Assembly: GCA_019351895.1 (NCBI GenBank)
Contig: JABBOH010000011.1
Coordinates: 1 to 64,000 of the forward strand
DNA length: 64,000 bases
Direction of reading: 5' to 3'
From: Pseudomonadota bacterium
GTDB lineage: Bacteria > Pseudomonadota > Alphaproteobacteria > Acetobacterales > Acetobacteraceae
This document shows positions 17,478 through 26,528 of this stretch, one piece after another. Below the pieces are notes generated by a model, which saw only the letters and a program-made list of their open reading frames with translations, did no database searches and was not told the origin of the DNA. Both the position numbers and the translations under genes were made by a program. Position 1 is the first letter of the stretch. Every line of letters begins with the position of its first letter.

Positions 17478-18713
17478 TCACTTGGGGATATTCGCTTCCA
17501 CCGATATCTGGCGGACCTTGTCCTGCTTGCTCTTCTCCAACTTCGCCTGACGAAGATCAGCGGCGACATCGGCATTCGACGGGGCAAGCTGCTGGGCCGT
17601 CGTGAGATCCTGGATCGCCGCCGCATACTGGCCGCTGCTCATATAGGCCTTGCCGCGGCCGATGAGCGCGCTTGCATGGCCGGGCTTAAGGCTGAAGGCC
17701 TGCGAATAATCATGAATGGCCTGATCGTATTCGCCCATCTGGTCATAGAGCCGCGCGCGATGCTCGTAGGCCGCCGCCATGTGCGGATCGCGCGCGATGG
17801 CTTCGCTGTAGTCCTGCAGAGCCTTGTCATTCTGGCTTTCGCGCATATGGGCATTGCCGCGCGCATCGAACGCCGCGGCGAAGCGGTGATTGATCTTCAC
17901 GGCGCGGTCGAAATCGGCGATCGCGGCGGCGTAATCCTGCTGGTCGAAATGGATGCCGCCACGCTGATAGAGTGCCTCGCTGTTTTTAGGTTGCTCCTGC
18001 AGGGCGATGTCATAATCACGCATCGCCAGATCGCCATGTCCTTGCGAGCGATACAGGCGCGCTCGCGCCAGATAGGTCGCGGCGCGCGGCCTCAAAGCGA
18101 TGGCGGCGGTGAAATCCGTGATGGCGTTATCCGCGTCTCCGGTCTCCGCGTAGGCATTGCCGCGCTCCACATAAAGTTCCGCGTTGCGCGGCTCCAACGC
18201 GATCGCCCTGGTATAATCCGCGATCGCGTCCTGATCGTTCCCGACACAAACATAGGCGTTCGCGCGAGCGCCGACAGCCCTCTCGTATTTGGGGTCGAGC
18301 CGCACGGCCCGATCGTAGTCCGGGATAGCCGCGGCGCATTGGCCGATCCCGCGCAACACGTCGCCGAGGGCGATCAGCGATATGCCGTCGCGCGGATCGT
18401 CCCGAACCACATGCTTGTAGTCCGATATCGCCCTCTCGTGCTGCCCATCAAGCTCATAGAGTCCGGCGCGCTGCTTCAAAGCTTCGATGCGTTCGCTGCG
18501 CGACAGATTACCGGAGTTGATGGCCGTTCCACAGTCCGTGATCATGGCCGCACGGCCTTCGGCATCCCGGCTGCCATTCAGACAGGCCTGAAGGGCTGCG
18601 GCATCCCTCATGGCGGCCGTCGGCACTGGCGGCGGCAGGGGCAACACCTTGCTGGTACAGGCGGTCAGGATGGCGACCGCCAAGATGGCGATGATCCGCG
18701 GGACCGGCTTCAT
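17478..18713 (-). CDS. TPR-repeat lipoprotein
   Basis: A 411-residue exported protein. The N-terminus MKPVPRIIAILAVAILTAC is a lipoprotein signal with LTAC lipobox, so it should be anchored in the envelope by a lipidated Cys. From about residue 60 to 390 it is built of roughly nine or ten TPR repeats with typical DxxxAIxDYxxAIxLxP spacing. It lies 31 bases downstream of the GGDEF-EAL gene in the same direction. TPR proteins scaffold protein complexes; the partner is unknown. The chosen ATG is the one that gives the signal peptide. Confidence 0.85.
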   Translation of the reverse strand: MKPVPRIIAILAVAILTACTSKVLPLPPPVPTAAMRDAAALQACLNGSRDAEGRAAMITDCGTAINSGNLSRSERIEALKQRAGLYELDGQHERAISDYKHVVRDDPRDGISLIALGDVLRGIGQCAAAIPDYDRAVRLDPKYERAVGARANAYVCVGNDQDAIADYTRAIALEPRNAELYVERGNAYAETGDADNAITDFTAAIALRPRAATYLARARLYRSQGHGDLAMRDYDIALQEQPKNSEALYQRGGIHFDQQDYAAAIADFDRAVKINHRFAAAFDARGNAHMRESQNDKALQDYSEAIARDPHMAAAYEHRARLYDQMGEYDQAIHDYSQAFSLKPGHASALIGRGKAYMSSGQYAAAIQDLTTAQQLAPSNADVAADLRQAKLEKSKQDKVRQISVEANIPK

Positions 18714-18744
18714 GTCCCGCGGCTTCCGGTCGGCTTGCGCCGGC

Positions 18745-21414
18745 TCATGCGTCCGCACTCTGCCTTCGTGACTCCCGAGTTGTTTCGGCAAGCGCCAGAA
18801 ACGGTGCGATTTCCTCCGGCAGCAGCGGGGTGCCGAGCAGGAAGCCCTGAACCTGACCGCATCCGGCGGCGCGCAGCCACTCCAGCTGCGCCTCGGTTTC
18901 CACGCCCTCGGCGATGACCTTCAGCCCCAGACGCCGGGCCAAGGTCAGGATCGTCTGCACGATCGCCTGCGCCCCGTCGTCATCGGCGAGAGACCGGATG
19001 AAAGACTTGTCGATCTTGATGGTGTCGAGCGGATATTGCCGCAGATAGCTCAAGCCTGAATACCCCGTGCCGAAGTCGTCGAGCGATATCTGGACGCCAT
19101 GCTGCTTCAGGGCCTGAACGATGGTGCGCGCGCGTTCCCGGTTGTCGATCAGCACACCCTCGGTGATCTCGACGCTCAACCGATGCGGTGGCAGGCCAGC
19201 ACGTTCCAGGGCGGACAAAATCTGCAGCGAGAGATCCGCCATCAGGAACTGCTTCGGCGACAGGTTGACGGAAACGCGAAGCGGCTCGGGCCAGCCTGAC
19301 GCATCCTCGGCCGCCCTCTCCATGACCCATTGGCCGAGGGGGACGATCAGCCCAGATTCCTCCGCGATCAGAATGAAGACATCCGGCGGCACGACGCCCC
19401 GCGTCGGATGCTCCCAGCGGACCAAAGCCTCGAACGCCACCGCCCTGCAGGTCATGCTGTCGAAGATCGGCTGGTAGCAGACCTTCAACTCCTGGCCCTC
19501 CACCGCGTCGCGCAGATCCTGTTCCAACAGGCGCCGTTGCGTCGTTCTGATATCCATCTTCTGATCGTAGAGTCGGCACATGTCGCGCCCGGCTGCCTTC
19601 GCATCGTAGAGAGCCGTGTCGGCGTTTGTCAGCAGCTGATCCGCCGATGCGCCGTCGGATGGGAACAGCGCGATGCCGATGCTCGCGCTCAGCAGCACGT
19701 CCTGTCCGACGACGCGGTAGGGCTGGCGCAGGGCGGCCATGACCCTGGCGGCCATGCTCGCCGCCGCCGCCGGCTGACGGGCGTCGGCTTGCAGGATGCA
19801 GAACGTATCGCCCTCGAGCCGGGCAGCGGTATCCGCCGCACCGGCAAGGCCCGCGATGCGCCGCGCGGCCTGACGCAGCACCTCGTCGCCGAACACGTGC
19901 CCGTGCAGGTCGTTCACGCGCGCGAACCCGTCGAGGTCGATGCATAGCATCGCGCAGGCCGCATCCTCGTTCGGCGTGGAGCGCGTCGCGGTGTGCAGGC
20001 GTTCGATCAATAGGCGCCTGTTCGCGAGGCCGGTCAGCCCGTCGTGATGCGCCAGATGGTCGATGGCCGCCGCCGCCTTCTCCCGCTCCGTGATGTCGGC
20101 ATAGGTCCGGACGGTGCCCCCATCGGGCAAGGCATGCGTGCGCACCTCCAGGATGAGATCGTCTTTGCCCGTCGGCTGGCGGATGATGCCCTTGCTCGGC
20201 TGCTCGGCGGATGTCCGCCACGCCACGATGTTCTCGATCACCGGGTCGCGCCGGGTGACTTGGGCCGGCAGTCGGAGCAATTCGCCGGCACGCCGGTTGA
20301 TAACAGGAATGCGGCCCCGCCGATCGACCATGATGATGCCCTGGCTGACGGCGTTCATCGTGTTGCGCAGCAGTTGGCGCGACAGGAGAAGGCGTCTGGT
20401 GTTGCTGACCAGCAGTCCTCCGGCCAGAAAGATCAGCGCCGTCAGGCAGAGGCCGAAGATCTCGTACTGGCGCACATCCTGGTGGTAGGGCGCGAGGACC
20501 TCCGCTTCATTCAGGCCCACGGCCACGATCATCGGGTACTGGTCCAGGCGCCGAAACGAGACGATCTGCCTTGTTTGGTCTACCGGACTCGTCCAGATGA
20601 CATGGCCCTCGCTGGCATGGACCACGGCGCGCAGAATGGGTGACTGGGCGATGTTCCGGCCGACGCCGGGCCCGAAGGCGGAGGTGCCACCGATCGATAG
20701 CGCACGTACCACGCCGTCGGTCCCGGTCAGCATGAGGGAGCCGTGCCCGATTTCGAGCGTCTGATGAAGGCGGGTCAGCCAGGATGCGTCCGCCGATGCC
20801 GCGATGACGCCGGAAAACCATCCGTCGGCGGTCGCGATCCTGCGGGTGAACAGGACCGTCCAGCGGCCGGAGGCCTGCCCGCGGATAGGCTGGCTGATGA
20901 ACAGTTTGTCGTCCGAGCCACTCCGCTGGGCCTGAAAGAAAGGCTGGCCGGAGAAATCGGCAGGCGGTGTGCCGACAGGGCCCAGGCTGCTGGCCGTGAG
21001 CAGGCCGTCCCGGTTGATGGTCACGAATTCGAGAGAGACGTTGTGCCTCCGGTTCGCGAGGCTGGCCCAGGCACCGATGTCAAAATGCTGCGGATCGCTT
21101 GCATAGACGGCACGCATGAACCGGAGGGTATCGTCAACGTTGGTGATCGTCTGATCGATGCTCTCCGCGGCAGCGCGTGCGAGGTTGCCGCTGTCGCGCA
21201 CGGCCCCCGCCGTAGCGTCGCGATGAAGTTGCCCCAGATGCCACCAGATCCCGCCCCACAGGATCGCGATCATTATGCCGACCAAAAGGAAGTTGCCTGC
21301 ACCCTCCCGGGTCAGCAGCCAACGGCCACGGCCCTCACCTGCAGCGCGCTGGGGCGCCGAGGACCGGCTGTCCTCCAGAAGCGGGGGCGAGTAGCCTCGT
21401 CGACCAGGCGGCAT
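18745..21414 (-). CDS. Membrane GGDEF-EAL protein, probable c-di-GMP phosphodiesterase
   Basis: An 889-residue inner-membrane sensor. TM1 about 41-60, periplasmic PDC/Cache-like sensor about 60-310, TM2 about 318-337, PAS-like domain about 350-445, GGDEF about 450-620, EAL about 630-885. The GGDEF signature reads EGDTF (534-538), so cyclase activity is unlikely. The EAL is complete: EALVRW (662-667), Asn717, Glu749, DDFGTG (779-784), Lys800, Glu836 and Gln856, so it should hydrolyse c-di-GMP. It follows the BLUF gene in the same direction by 217 bases and precedes the TPR lipoprotein. Domain calls are firm; activity is inferred. Confidence 0.9.
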   Translation of the reverse strand: MPPGRRGYSPPLLEDSRSSAPQRAAGEGRGRWLLTREGAGNFLLVGIMIAILWGGIWWHLGQLHRDATAGAVRDSGNLARAAAESIDQTITNVDDTLRFMRAVYASDPQHFDIGAWASLANRRHNVSLEFVTINRDGLLTASSLGPVGTPPADFSGQPFFQAQRSGSDDKLFISQPIRGQASGRWTVLFTRRIATADGWFSGVIAASADASWLTRLHQTLEIGHGSLMLTGTDGVVRALSIGGTSAFGPGVGRNIAQSPILRAVVHASEGHVIWTSPVDQTRQIVSFRRLDQYPMIVAVGLNEAEVLAPYHQDVRQYEIFGLCLTALIFLAGGLLVSNTRRLLLSRQLLRNTMNAVSQGIIMVDRRGRIPVINRRAGELLRLPAQVTRRDPVIENIVAWRTSAEQPSKGIIRQPTGKDDLILEVRTHALPDGGTVRTYADITEREKAAAAIDHLAHHDGLTGLANRRLLIERLHTATRSTPNEDAACAMLCIDLDGFARVNDLHGHVFGDEVLRQAARRIAGLAGAADTAARLEGDTFCILQADARQPAAAASMAARVMAALRQPYRVVGQDVLLSASIGIALFPSDGASADQLLTNADTALYDAKAAGRDMCRLYDQKMDIRTTQRRLLEQDLRDAVEGQELKVCYQPIFDSMTCRAVAFEALVRWEHPTRGVVPPDVFILIAEESGLIVPLGQWVMERAAEDASGWPEPLRVSVNLSPKQFLMADLSLQILSALERAGLPPHRLSVEITEGVLIDNRERARTIVQALKQHGVQISLDDFGTGYSGLSYLRQYPLDTIKIDKSFIRSLADDDGAQAIVQTILTLARRLGLKVIAEGVETEAQLEWLRAAGCGQVQGFLLGTPLLPEEIAPFLALAETTRESRRQSADA

Positions 21415-21631
21415 GCTGCAACAACACCTTTGGCCCTAAGCGCGGGGGGACACAGCCGACGTCTGAACGGCGATCCCTCTACCAAAAAAGGCGACCACCG
21501 CGTCCGCTGGGCACATACCGCCGAAGCATGCTCAGTTTATTGGCCGATGTCTAACTTTTTCAGGTCCGTAATTTCCTCCCCACCAGCGCCGCGTAGCGCG
21601 CCGAGGTCTCGACGCGGCAGGCGCCGACGCC

Positions 21632-22942
21632 TCATTCGCCGCGCCGCAAAAGCATCTTCTCGAGTATCAGATTGTCGACGTTGACCGCTGTCCGGCTGGC
21701 AAGATCAGCCCCCGTCGCAATCAGGGCCCCCTTCTCCTCGAGGAAGATGCGGCCACCGACGAGCACCATGATCCCCGGGTTCAGCGATGCCCGCCGTGCG
21801 AGCCGGATAGTTTTCCGAACCCGCGGCAACCAGTGCTCTCTCCGGAACGCCGTGCTCAGCGAGAGATCCAGAACATCGAACCAGCTTCCCGAGACGAGGT
21901 CCTGCAACGCCTTGTCGTCGGCCGGCATTTCCACCTGCGGCCGCCATCCCGCGGTCGAGAGCGCATCCGAGTCGATGACGGCGCCGAGCCGATGCAACTC
22001 GCCAGGCTCCGGAGCGATGAGAACGACGGGATGCAGCCCGTCGAACGGGATTGGGTGCTCGTCCTCGGCCGCGAGGAGCCTCACCGCGGTCTGCAGACGG
22101 GCGAGCCCGAGCGTCACGTCGAATTCGGTGCAAAAATCCTCGCTCCAGAGATCGCCGAGCCGACGCGCCGCCGGTTCTATTATTGTCCCGACAAGCGGCA
22201 TTCGCCAATGGCCACCGCGATGCAACTCCCTGATCAGGTCGAAGGCGGCGGCCTGATCCGGCTCGACCAGGAGGTCGGCGAGTTCGGAGGTTCGCGGATG
22301 GGCGTCCGACATGGCATGACGAGAGCCGAGCCTGCGGTGTTGCCGCAGAAGCTCGGGAATGACCGTAGAAATGATGACCCCCTTCAGAAGGGTCGCCGTC
22401 CGGTGCTTGAGCGGCGTCTGATTGGCGGCCTCGTGCAGCACCCGCTCGGCGACGGGGTCGTTGGTCTGGAACGGCACCATCTTGAGCAATATTGCCGGCG
22501 CGGTGTCCGGATGGCGGCGAAGCTCGTCCACAATTCTTGGCGATGGCGACAGAATGCCGCTCCGCCATGGCACGGAATCTCGCGCCGGTAGCGCAAGCTT
22601 CATGCTCCAGTCCGCGAAACATCTCTGATCGACGAGGTGGCTATCCAGGATCTCGATATCGGTGTGACGCGCATCATTCCTGATGGAATGCATGACCCGG
22701 TCGACGCTGTCCGAAGGCCCCTCAAGCCATTGGAAGAAGCAGTTGTCGGTGTAGACCATCAGGCCAGTGATCGACTCGCACCGGTTTCTTGCCTGGGCCG
22801 CCAGCGTCAACTCGTCGAGTTGGGCAGGCGATAGGCTGCCGACGGCGTGGCTGCGGTATACGACTGCAGATAGCGAGGCGTCAGCGCTCGTAACGCTGTC
22901 GCCGCGGTTTCTGGTCAAGGTCGACGGCTCCGGATGAACCAT
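21632..22942 (-). CDS. AppA-like photoreceptor: BLUF domain plus SCHIC/cobalamin-type sensor
   Basis: A 436-residue cytoplasmic protein. The N-terminal BLUF flavin domain (about 22-118) has Tyr29 in VVYRS, Asn53, Gln71 in FFQWLEG, and Trp112 in WSMKL, the residues of the light-driven hydrogen-bond switch. FFQWLEG matches, from memory, the AppA sequence. The C-terminal half (about 210-430) resembles the heme/cobalamin-binding part of AppA/PpaA/AerR: LGDLWSEDFCTEFDVTLGLA followed by a Rossmann-like part with ExHxxG (His317). The Cys-rich tail of AppA is absent. In Rhodobacter, AppA antagonises PpsR; here no photosynthesis genes are near. The target could be the c-di-GMP enzyme encoded next. Confidence 0.85.
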   Translation of the reverse strand: MVHPEPSTLTRNRGDSVTSADASLSAVVYRSHAVGSLSPAQLDELTLAAQARNRCESITGLMVYTDNCFFQWLEGPSDSVDRVMHSIRNDARHTDIEILDSHLVDQRCFADWSMKLALPARDSVPWRSGILSPSPRIVDELRRHPDTAPAILLKMVPFQTNDPVAERVLHEAANQTPLKHRTATLLKGVIISTVIPELLRQHRRLGSRHAMSDAHPRTSELADLLVEPDQAAAFDLIRELHRGGHWRMPLVGTIIEPAARRLGDLWSEDFCTEFDVTLGLARLQTAVRLLAAEDEHPIPFDGLHPVVLIAPEPGELHRLGAVIDSDALSTAGWRPQVEMPADDKALQDLVSGSWFDVLDLSLSTAFRREHWLPRVRKTIRLARRASLNPGIMVLVGGRIFLEEKGALIATGADLASRTAVNVDNLILEKMLLRRGE

Positions 22943-23339
22943 TATCGTTCCCCACCGGTCATCCCCCCGCCCTTGGCATCCAGCGGGATTCTTTTGCTAA
23001 TCGCAATTTCTTTAAACGGACTTGACAGTCAGAAGCCACGGCCTGCGAAAATTGAGCATGGCCACCAGAAAAGCCGAGTGACGCCCTCTACCCAAACCGC
23101 AATCCTATCTTTTCCGTCACCTTCTGCTTATGTCAAGAAAAACTGACACCCTCACTGGTCACAGTTTCATCCCTGCCCTTCCGAGGCGAAGATGAGGTTG
23201 CTGGCCCGGCCATCAACGAGATGGCCCCCGATTGCAGCCGGCGCGTCCGCGCCTTAGACGTGGCCCCAGGGGTGCCACCGCTTCAGCGGCCGGAACCCTG
23301 CACATACAGACGGCCTGTTCAGGCCCGGGATGCCGGTTC
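22943..23339. other. AT-rich divergent intergenic region between the BLUF and glycerate kinase genes
   Basis: About 400 bases without a gene and clearly less GC-rich than its surroundings between 22985 and 23150. It must contain both promoters. A palindrome of the form TGT-N12-ACA is the only strong element seen; TTGACA occurs within it on the minus strand. Confidence 0.6.
23131..23148. promoter_or_regulatory. PpsR/CrtJ-like palindrome TGTCA-N8-TGACA
   Basis: The 18-base element TGTCAAGAAAAACTGACA fits the TGT-N12-ACA consensus of PpsR/CrtJ, the known partner of AppA-type proteins. It lies about 190 bases upstream of the BLUF gene. On the minus strand its end contains TTGACA, a possible -35 box, although no good -10 follows at normal spacing. 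Confidence 0.5.
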
Positions 23340-24614
23340 ATGACTGAAGACGACCTGCTCCGGCAGATGTTCGCGGCCGCCGTTGACGCGGCTGCGCCCC
23401 GGATTTGCGTGCCGGCGCATCTTCCCGGGCCGCCCAGCGGCCGAACGGTCGTCGTCGGCGCGGGCAAGGCGGCGGCCGCCATGGCCGCGGCGGTCGAAGC
23501 GCATTGGCCGGCCAACCGTCCGCTCTCGGGACTCGTCATCACCCGCTACGGCCACGGCGTCGGCCCGCTGCCGCGCATCGAGGTCGTGGAGGCGAGCCAT
23601 CCGGTGCCCGACGCCGCCGGCGAGCAGGCGGCCGCGCGCATTCTGCAGTTGGTGCAGGGGCTGACCGAGGACGATCTTGTGCTCTGCCTGATTTCGGGCG
23701 GGGGGTCCGCCCTGCTTGCCCTGCCGGCACCCGGCATCACTCTCGCCGACAAGCAGGCGATCAACCGTGCGCTGCTGCGCAGCGGCGCGCATATCCACGA
23801 CATGAATTGCGTGCGCAAGCACCTCTCGGCAATCAAGGGCGGCAGGCTCGCCGCGGCCGCGGCCCCTGCCCGGGTGGTGACGCTGGTGATCTCCGACGTG
23901 CCGGGCGACGACCCCTCCGTCATAGCCTCCGGCCCCACCGTGCCCGACACGACGACGCTCGACGATGCCCGCTCGGTGCTGAAGCGTTTCGGCATTGTCG
24001 CCCCGCCTGCGGTGCAGGCGCATCTCCTCGACCCCGCAGCGGAAACGCCGAAACCGGGCGACGCGGCCTTTCGCGCGTGCGAGACGCAAGTCATCGCGAG
24101 CCCGCAGGCATCGCTGGAGGCGGCGGCGGAGGTCGCGCGCGCGGCGGGTTTCCTGCCGGTGATCCTCGGCGACGCGATCGAGGGCGAGGCGGCGGAGGTT
24201 GCCCGCGTCATGGCGGGGATCGCGAAGCATTGTGCGCAGCACGCGCAGCCGGCGCCGCCGCCCTGCGTGCTGATCTCCGGCGGCGAGACCACGGTTACCG
24301 TGCGCGGCCAGGGTCGCGGCGGCCGCAACGCCGAGTTCCTCCTGGGCCTTGCGGTCGCGCTCGAGGGCCATCCCGCCATTCACGCCATCGCCTGTGACAC
24401 CGACGGCATCGACGGGACCGAGGACAATGCCGGCGCGCTGCTCATGCCGGACACGCTCGCCCGCGCCCTGACGCTCGGGTTGCGGGCGCGCGACCGGCTT
24501 GGCGACAATGACGGCTACGGCTTCTTCAAGACCATCGGGGATCTCGTCGTCACCGGGCCGACGCTCACCAATGTCAACGACTTCCGCGCGATCCTCGTCG
24601 CTCGCCCGGGCTGA
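23340..24614 (+). CDS. Glycerate 2-kinase (GckA/TtuD, MOFRL family)
   Basis: Phosphorylates D-glycerate to 2-phosphoglycerate; older annotations call it hydroxypyruvate reductase. The 424-residue protein has VVGAGKAAAAMA near the N-terminus, LCLISGGGSALLALP, the VRKHLSAIKGGRLA lysine motif, and the C-terminal MOFRL domain with GRGGRNAEFLLG and ACDTDGIDGTEDNAGA. The ATG giving MTEDDLLRQM was chosen; a start 36 codons upstream adds low-quality sequence. It sits between the light block and the catabolic locus and converges on the latter. It could take up glycerate from glyoxylate or tartronate metabolism. Confidence 0.9.
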   Translation: MTEDDLLRQMFAAAVDAAAPRICVPAHLPGPPSGRTVVVGAGKAAAAMAAAVEAHWPANRPLSGLVITRYGHGVGPLPRIEVVEASHPVPDAAGEQAAARILQLVQGLTEDDLVLCLISGGGSALLALPAPGITLADKQAINRALLRSGAHIHDMNCVRKHLSAIKGGRLAAAAAPARVVTLVISDVPGDDPSVIASGPTVPDTTTLDDARSVLKRFGIVAPPAVQAHLLDPAAETPKPGDAAFRACETQVIASPQASLEAAAEVARAAGFLPVILGDAIEGEAAEVARVMAGIAKHCAQHAQPAPPPCVLISGGETTVTVRGQGRGGRNAEFLLGLAVALEGHPAIHAIACDTDGIDGTEDNAGALLMPDTLARALTLGLRARDRLGDNDGYGFFKTIGDLVVTGPTLTNVNDFRAILVARPG

Positions 24615-24638
24615 CCGTTTTCAGTCGCCATTTGCCGG

Positions 24639-25700
24639 TCAGGGGATGACCTTGCGCTCGCGGAGTTCCGCGAAGAGATCCTGGAAGGAATCCTCCGTCG
24701 GCTGATAGTCGAGGAAACCGAGCCGGCGGCTTTTCGACATATCCGTCAGCACCTCGATCGGCCGCCCGAGATCGGCATCCGTGTGCCAGGGCGAGGCGAG
24801 AACCGCGAGGTCGGGCTCCGACAGGCCGTGCTTGGCCACGATCTCCGCCCAGAGCGGGCCTGCATCCGCCATCTGCTTTTCCAGCGGCAGGCCGCCGGGC
24901 GGCGGCGGCACGGGCTCGACGCCGAAATAGGCGGCAAGCCTCTCCCACATCCAGCTCCAGCGGAAGACATCGCCGTTGACGACGTTGAACGCCTGATTGC
25001 GAGCGGTGGGCGTGGTCGACGCCCATTGCAGATGCCGCGCCAGAAGCCGCGCGTCGGTCATGTCGGTGATGCTGTTCCACTGCACATCCGAACCGGGAAA
25101 CACGAAGGGACGGCCCGTCTCGCGGCAGATGGTGCCATAGACCGCGAGCGTCATGCCCATGTTCATGGCATTGCCGAGCGCATAACCGATGACGGTATGC
25201 GGCCGATGGACGGTCCAGCCGAAGCCGTCCCGCTCGGCGGCGGCGAAGACCTCGTCCTCCTGCGCGTAGTAGAAGTTGTCGATGTCGAGGCGCGGCTGTT
25301 CCTCTCGGAACGGTGTCGCCGGCAGCTTGCCTTTGCCGTAGGCCTCGAACGGCCCGAGATAATGCTTCAGACCAGTCACGAGTGACACGCATTCGACGCT
25401 GCTGCCGGGAGAGACGGCGGCAAGGAGATTGCGCACCATCCCGCTGTTCACACGAATATTCTCGGCCTCGGTCGGCTGGCGCATCCATGTCGTGATGAAG
25501 ACGTGGCTCGGCCGCAGGTCGCCGACAGCCGACTTGAGCGACGCCGGGTCGAGCAGATCGCCCGCGATGCCCCGCACGCCGGGGATGTCGCCCGGGCGAC
25601 GGGCAAGGCCCGAGACCTCCCAGCCATCAGCCACCAGCCGGCGCGCAAGGTTGTTGCCGACGATGCCGCTGACACCGGCGATCAATGCTGACTTCGTCAT
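24639..25700 (-). CDS. NAD(P)-dependent atypical SDR, PRISE (progesterone 5-beta-reductase/iridoid synthase)-like
   Basis: A 353-residue extended SDR. IAGVSGIVGNNLARRL is the cofactor-binding motif, VSLVTGLKHYLGPFEAYGKG and FYYAQEDEVF are the PRISE-family landmarks, and the substrate loop follows. PRISE enzymes reduce activated C=C bonds next to carbonyls (1,4-reduction). As the last of eight genes read from 33187, it may reduce an enone intermediate or detoxify one. The ATG with GGGAACCCAAAGT before it was chosen. Confidence 0.82.
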   Translation of the reverse strand: MTKSALIAGVSGIVGNNLARRLVADGWEVSGLARRPGDIPGVRGIAGDLLDPASLKSAVGDLRPSHVFITTWMRQPTEAENIRVNSGMVRNLLAAVSPGSSVECVSLVTGLKHYLGPFEAYGKGKLPATPFREEQPRLDIDNFYYAQEDEVFAAAERDGFGWTVHRPHTVIGYALGNAMNMGMTLAVYGTICRETGRPFVFPGSDVQWNSITDMTDARLLARHLQWASTTPTARNQAFNVVNGDVFRWSWMWERLAAYFGVEPVPPPPGGLPLEKQMADAGPLWAEIVAKHGLSEPDLAVLASPWHTDADLGRPIEVLTDMSKSRRLGFLDYQPTEDSFQDLFAELRERKVIP

Positions 25701-25725
25701 ACTTTGGGTTCCCGCACTCTGTTCG

Positions 25726-26511
25726 TCATACCAGCACCATGCCGCCATCGCACATGATGATCTGCCCCGTCATGTAGTCCGAATCCGCCGATGCGAGAAA
25801 TGTCGCGATCCCGGCGAGGTCGGCCGGGGTCGCCGGACGTCCCATCAGAATCCCGGCCGAAAAGGAGTTGATGAACTCTCCCATCTCGCGGATCACGCCC
25901 TTCTCGATCATGTCCCGCTCCAGCCCGTCCCAAAGCGGCGTTACGACCACCCCGGGCGCGATGCCGTTCACCGTGATCTTATGCGGCGCGAACTCGCGTG
26001 CCGCCGCCTGGGTCAGCGAGATCACCGCGGCCTTGCTCGCACAATAGGGCGCGAATTCCGCGTATCCCTGACGGCCGGCGATGGACGCGGTGTTGATGAT
26101 CTTGCCGCCGCGGCCACGCTCCTTCATGTGCCGGCCGACCTCCTGCATGCCGACCAGCACACCGAAGGCGTTGACGCGCATGATGCCGTTGAAGTTGGTC
26201 TCATCGACATCCATGAACGGCACCGGCTTGTTGAAGCCCGCGTTGTTGAACAACACGTCGACCCCGCCGAACCGCCCCGTCACCGCCTCGACCATCGCGA
26301 TGACCTGCGCACGTTCGGCGACATCGACGGCAACGCCCATCGCCTCCTGCCCTTCAGCCCGCAGGTCCGCCGCCAGCGCCTCCGCCTTCTCGCCGTGAAG
26401 ATCGGCAATGATGACGCGACCGCCCTCCGACGCCGCGCGCCGCACGATGCCCTCGCCGAGACCGGAGGCGCCCCCGGTGACGATGATGACGCGATCCGAC
26501 AAGCGTCCCAT
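25726..26511 (-). CDS. Short-chain dehydrogenase/reductase (classical SDR)
   Basis: A 261-residue NAD(P)-dependent alcohol dehydrogenase. TGGASGLGEGIVRR binds the cofactor, NNAG is the structural motif, NTASIAGRQGYAEFAPYCASK holds the Ser-Tyr-Lys triad, and DYMTGQIIMCDGG ends the fold. Closest in feel to polyol or acetoin dehydrogenases. The start follows GGTGGGAGCACGCGC. It lies 17 bases after the alcohol dehydrogenase stop and 25 before the PRISE-like gene. Likely oxidises a hydroxyl of the pathway substrate; the substrate is not known. Confidence 0.88.
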   Translation of the reverse strand: MGRLSDRVIIVTGGASGLGEGIVRRAASEGGRVIIADLHGEKAEALAADLRAEGQEAMGVAVDVAERAQVIAMVEAVTGRFGGVDVLFNNAGFNKPVPFMDVDETNFNGIMRVNAFGVLVGMQEVGRHMKERGRGGKIINTASIAGRQGYAEFAPYCASKAAVISLTQAAAREFAPHKITVNGIAPGVVVTPLWDGLERDMIEKGVIREMGEFINSFSAGILMGRPATPADLAGIATFLASADSDYMTGQIIMCDGGMVLV

Positions 26512-26528
26512 TGCGCGTGCTCCCACCT

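Noticed and set aside
17138..17626. A 162-codon minus-strand frame across the gap after the TPR gene
   Set aside because: It overlaps the TPR gene in another frame and is Arg/Pro/Ser-rich without a ribosome site or domain.
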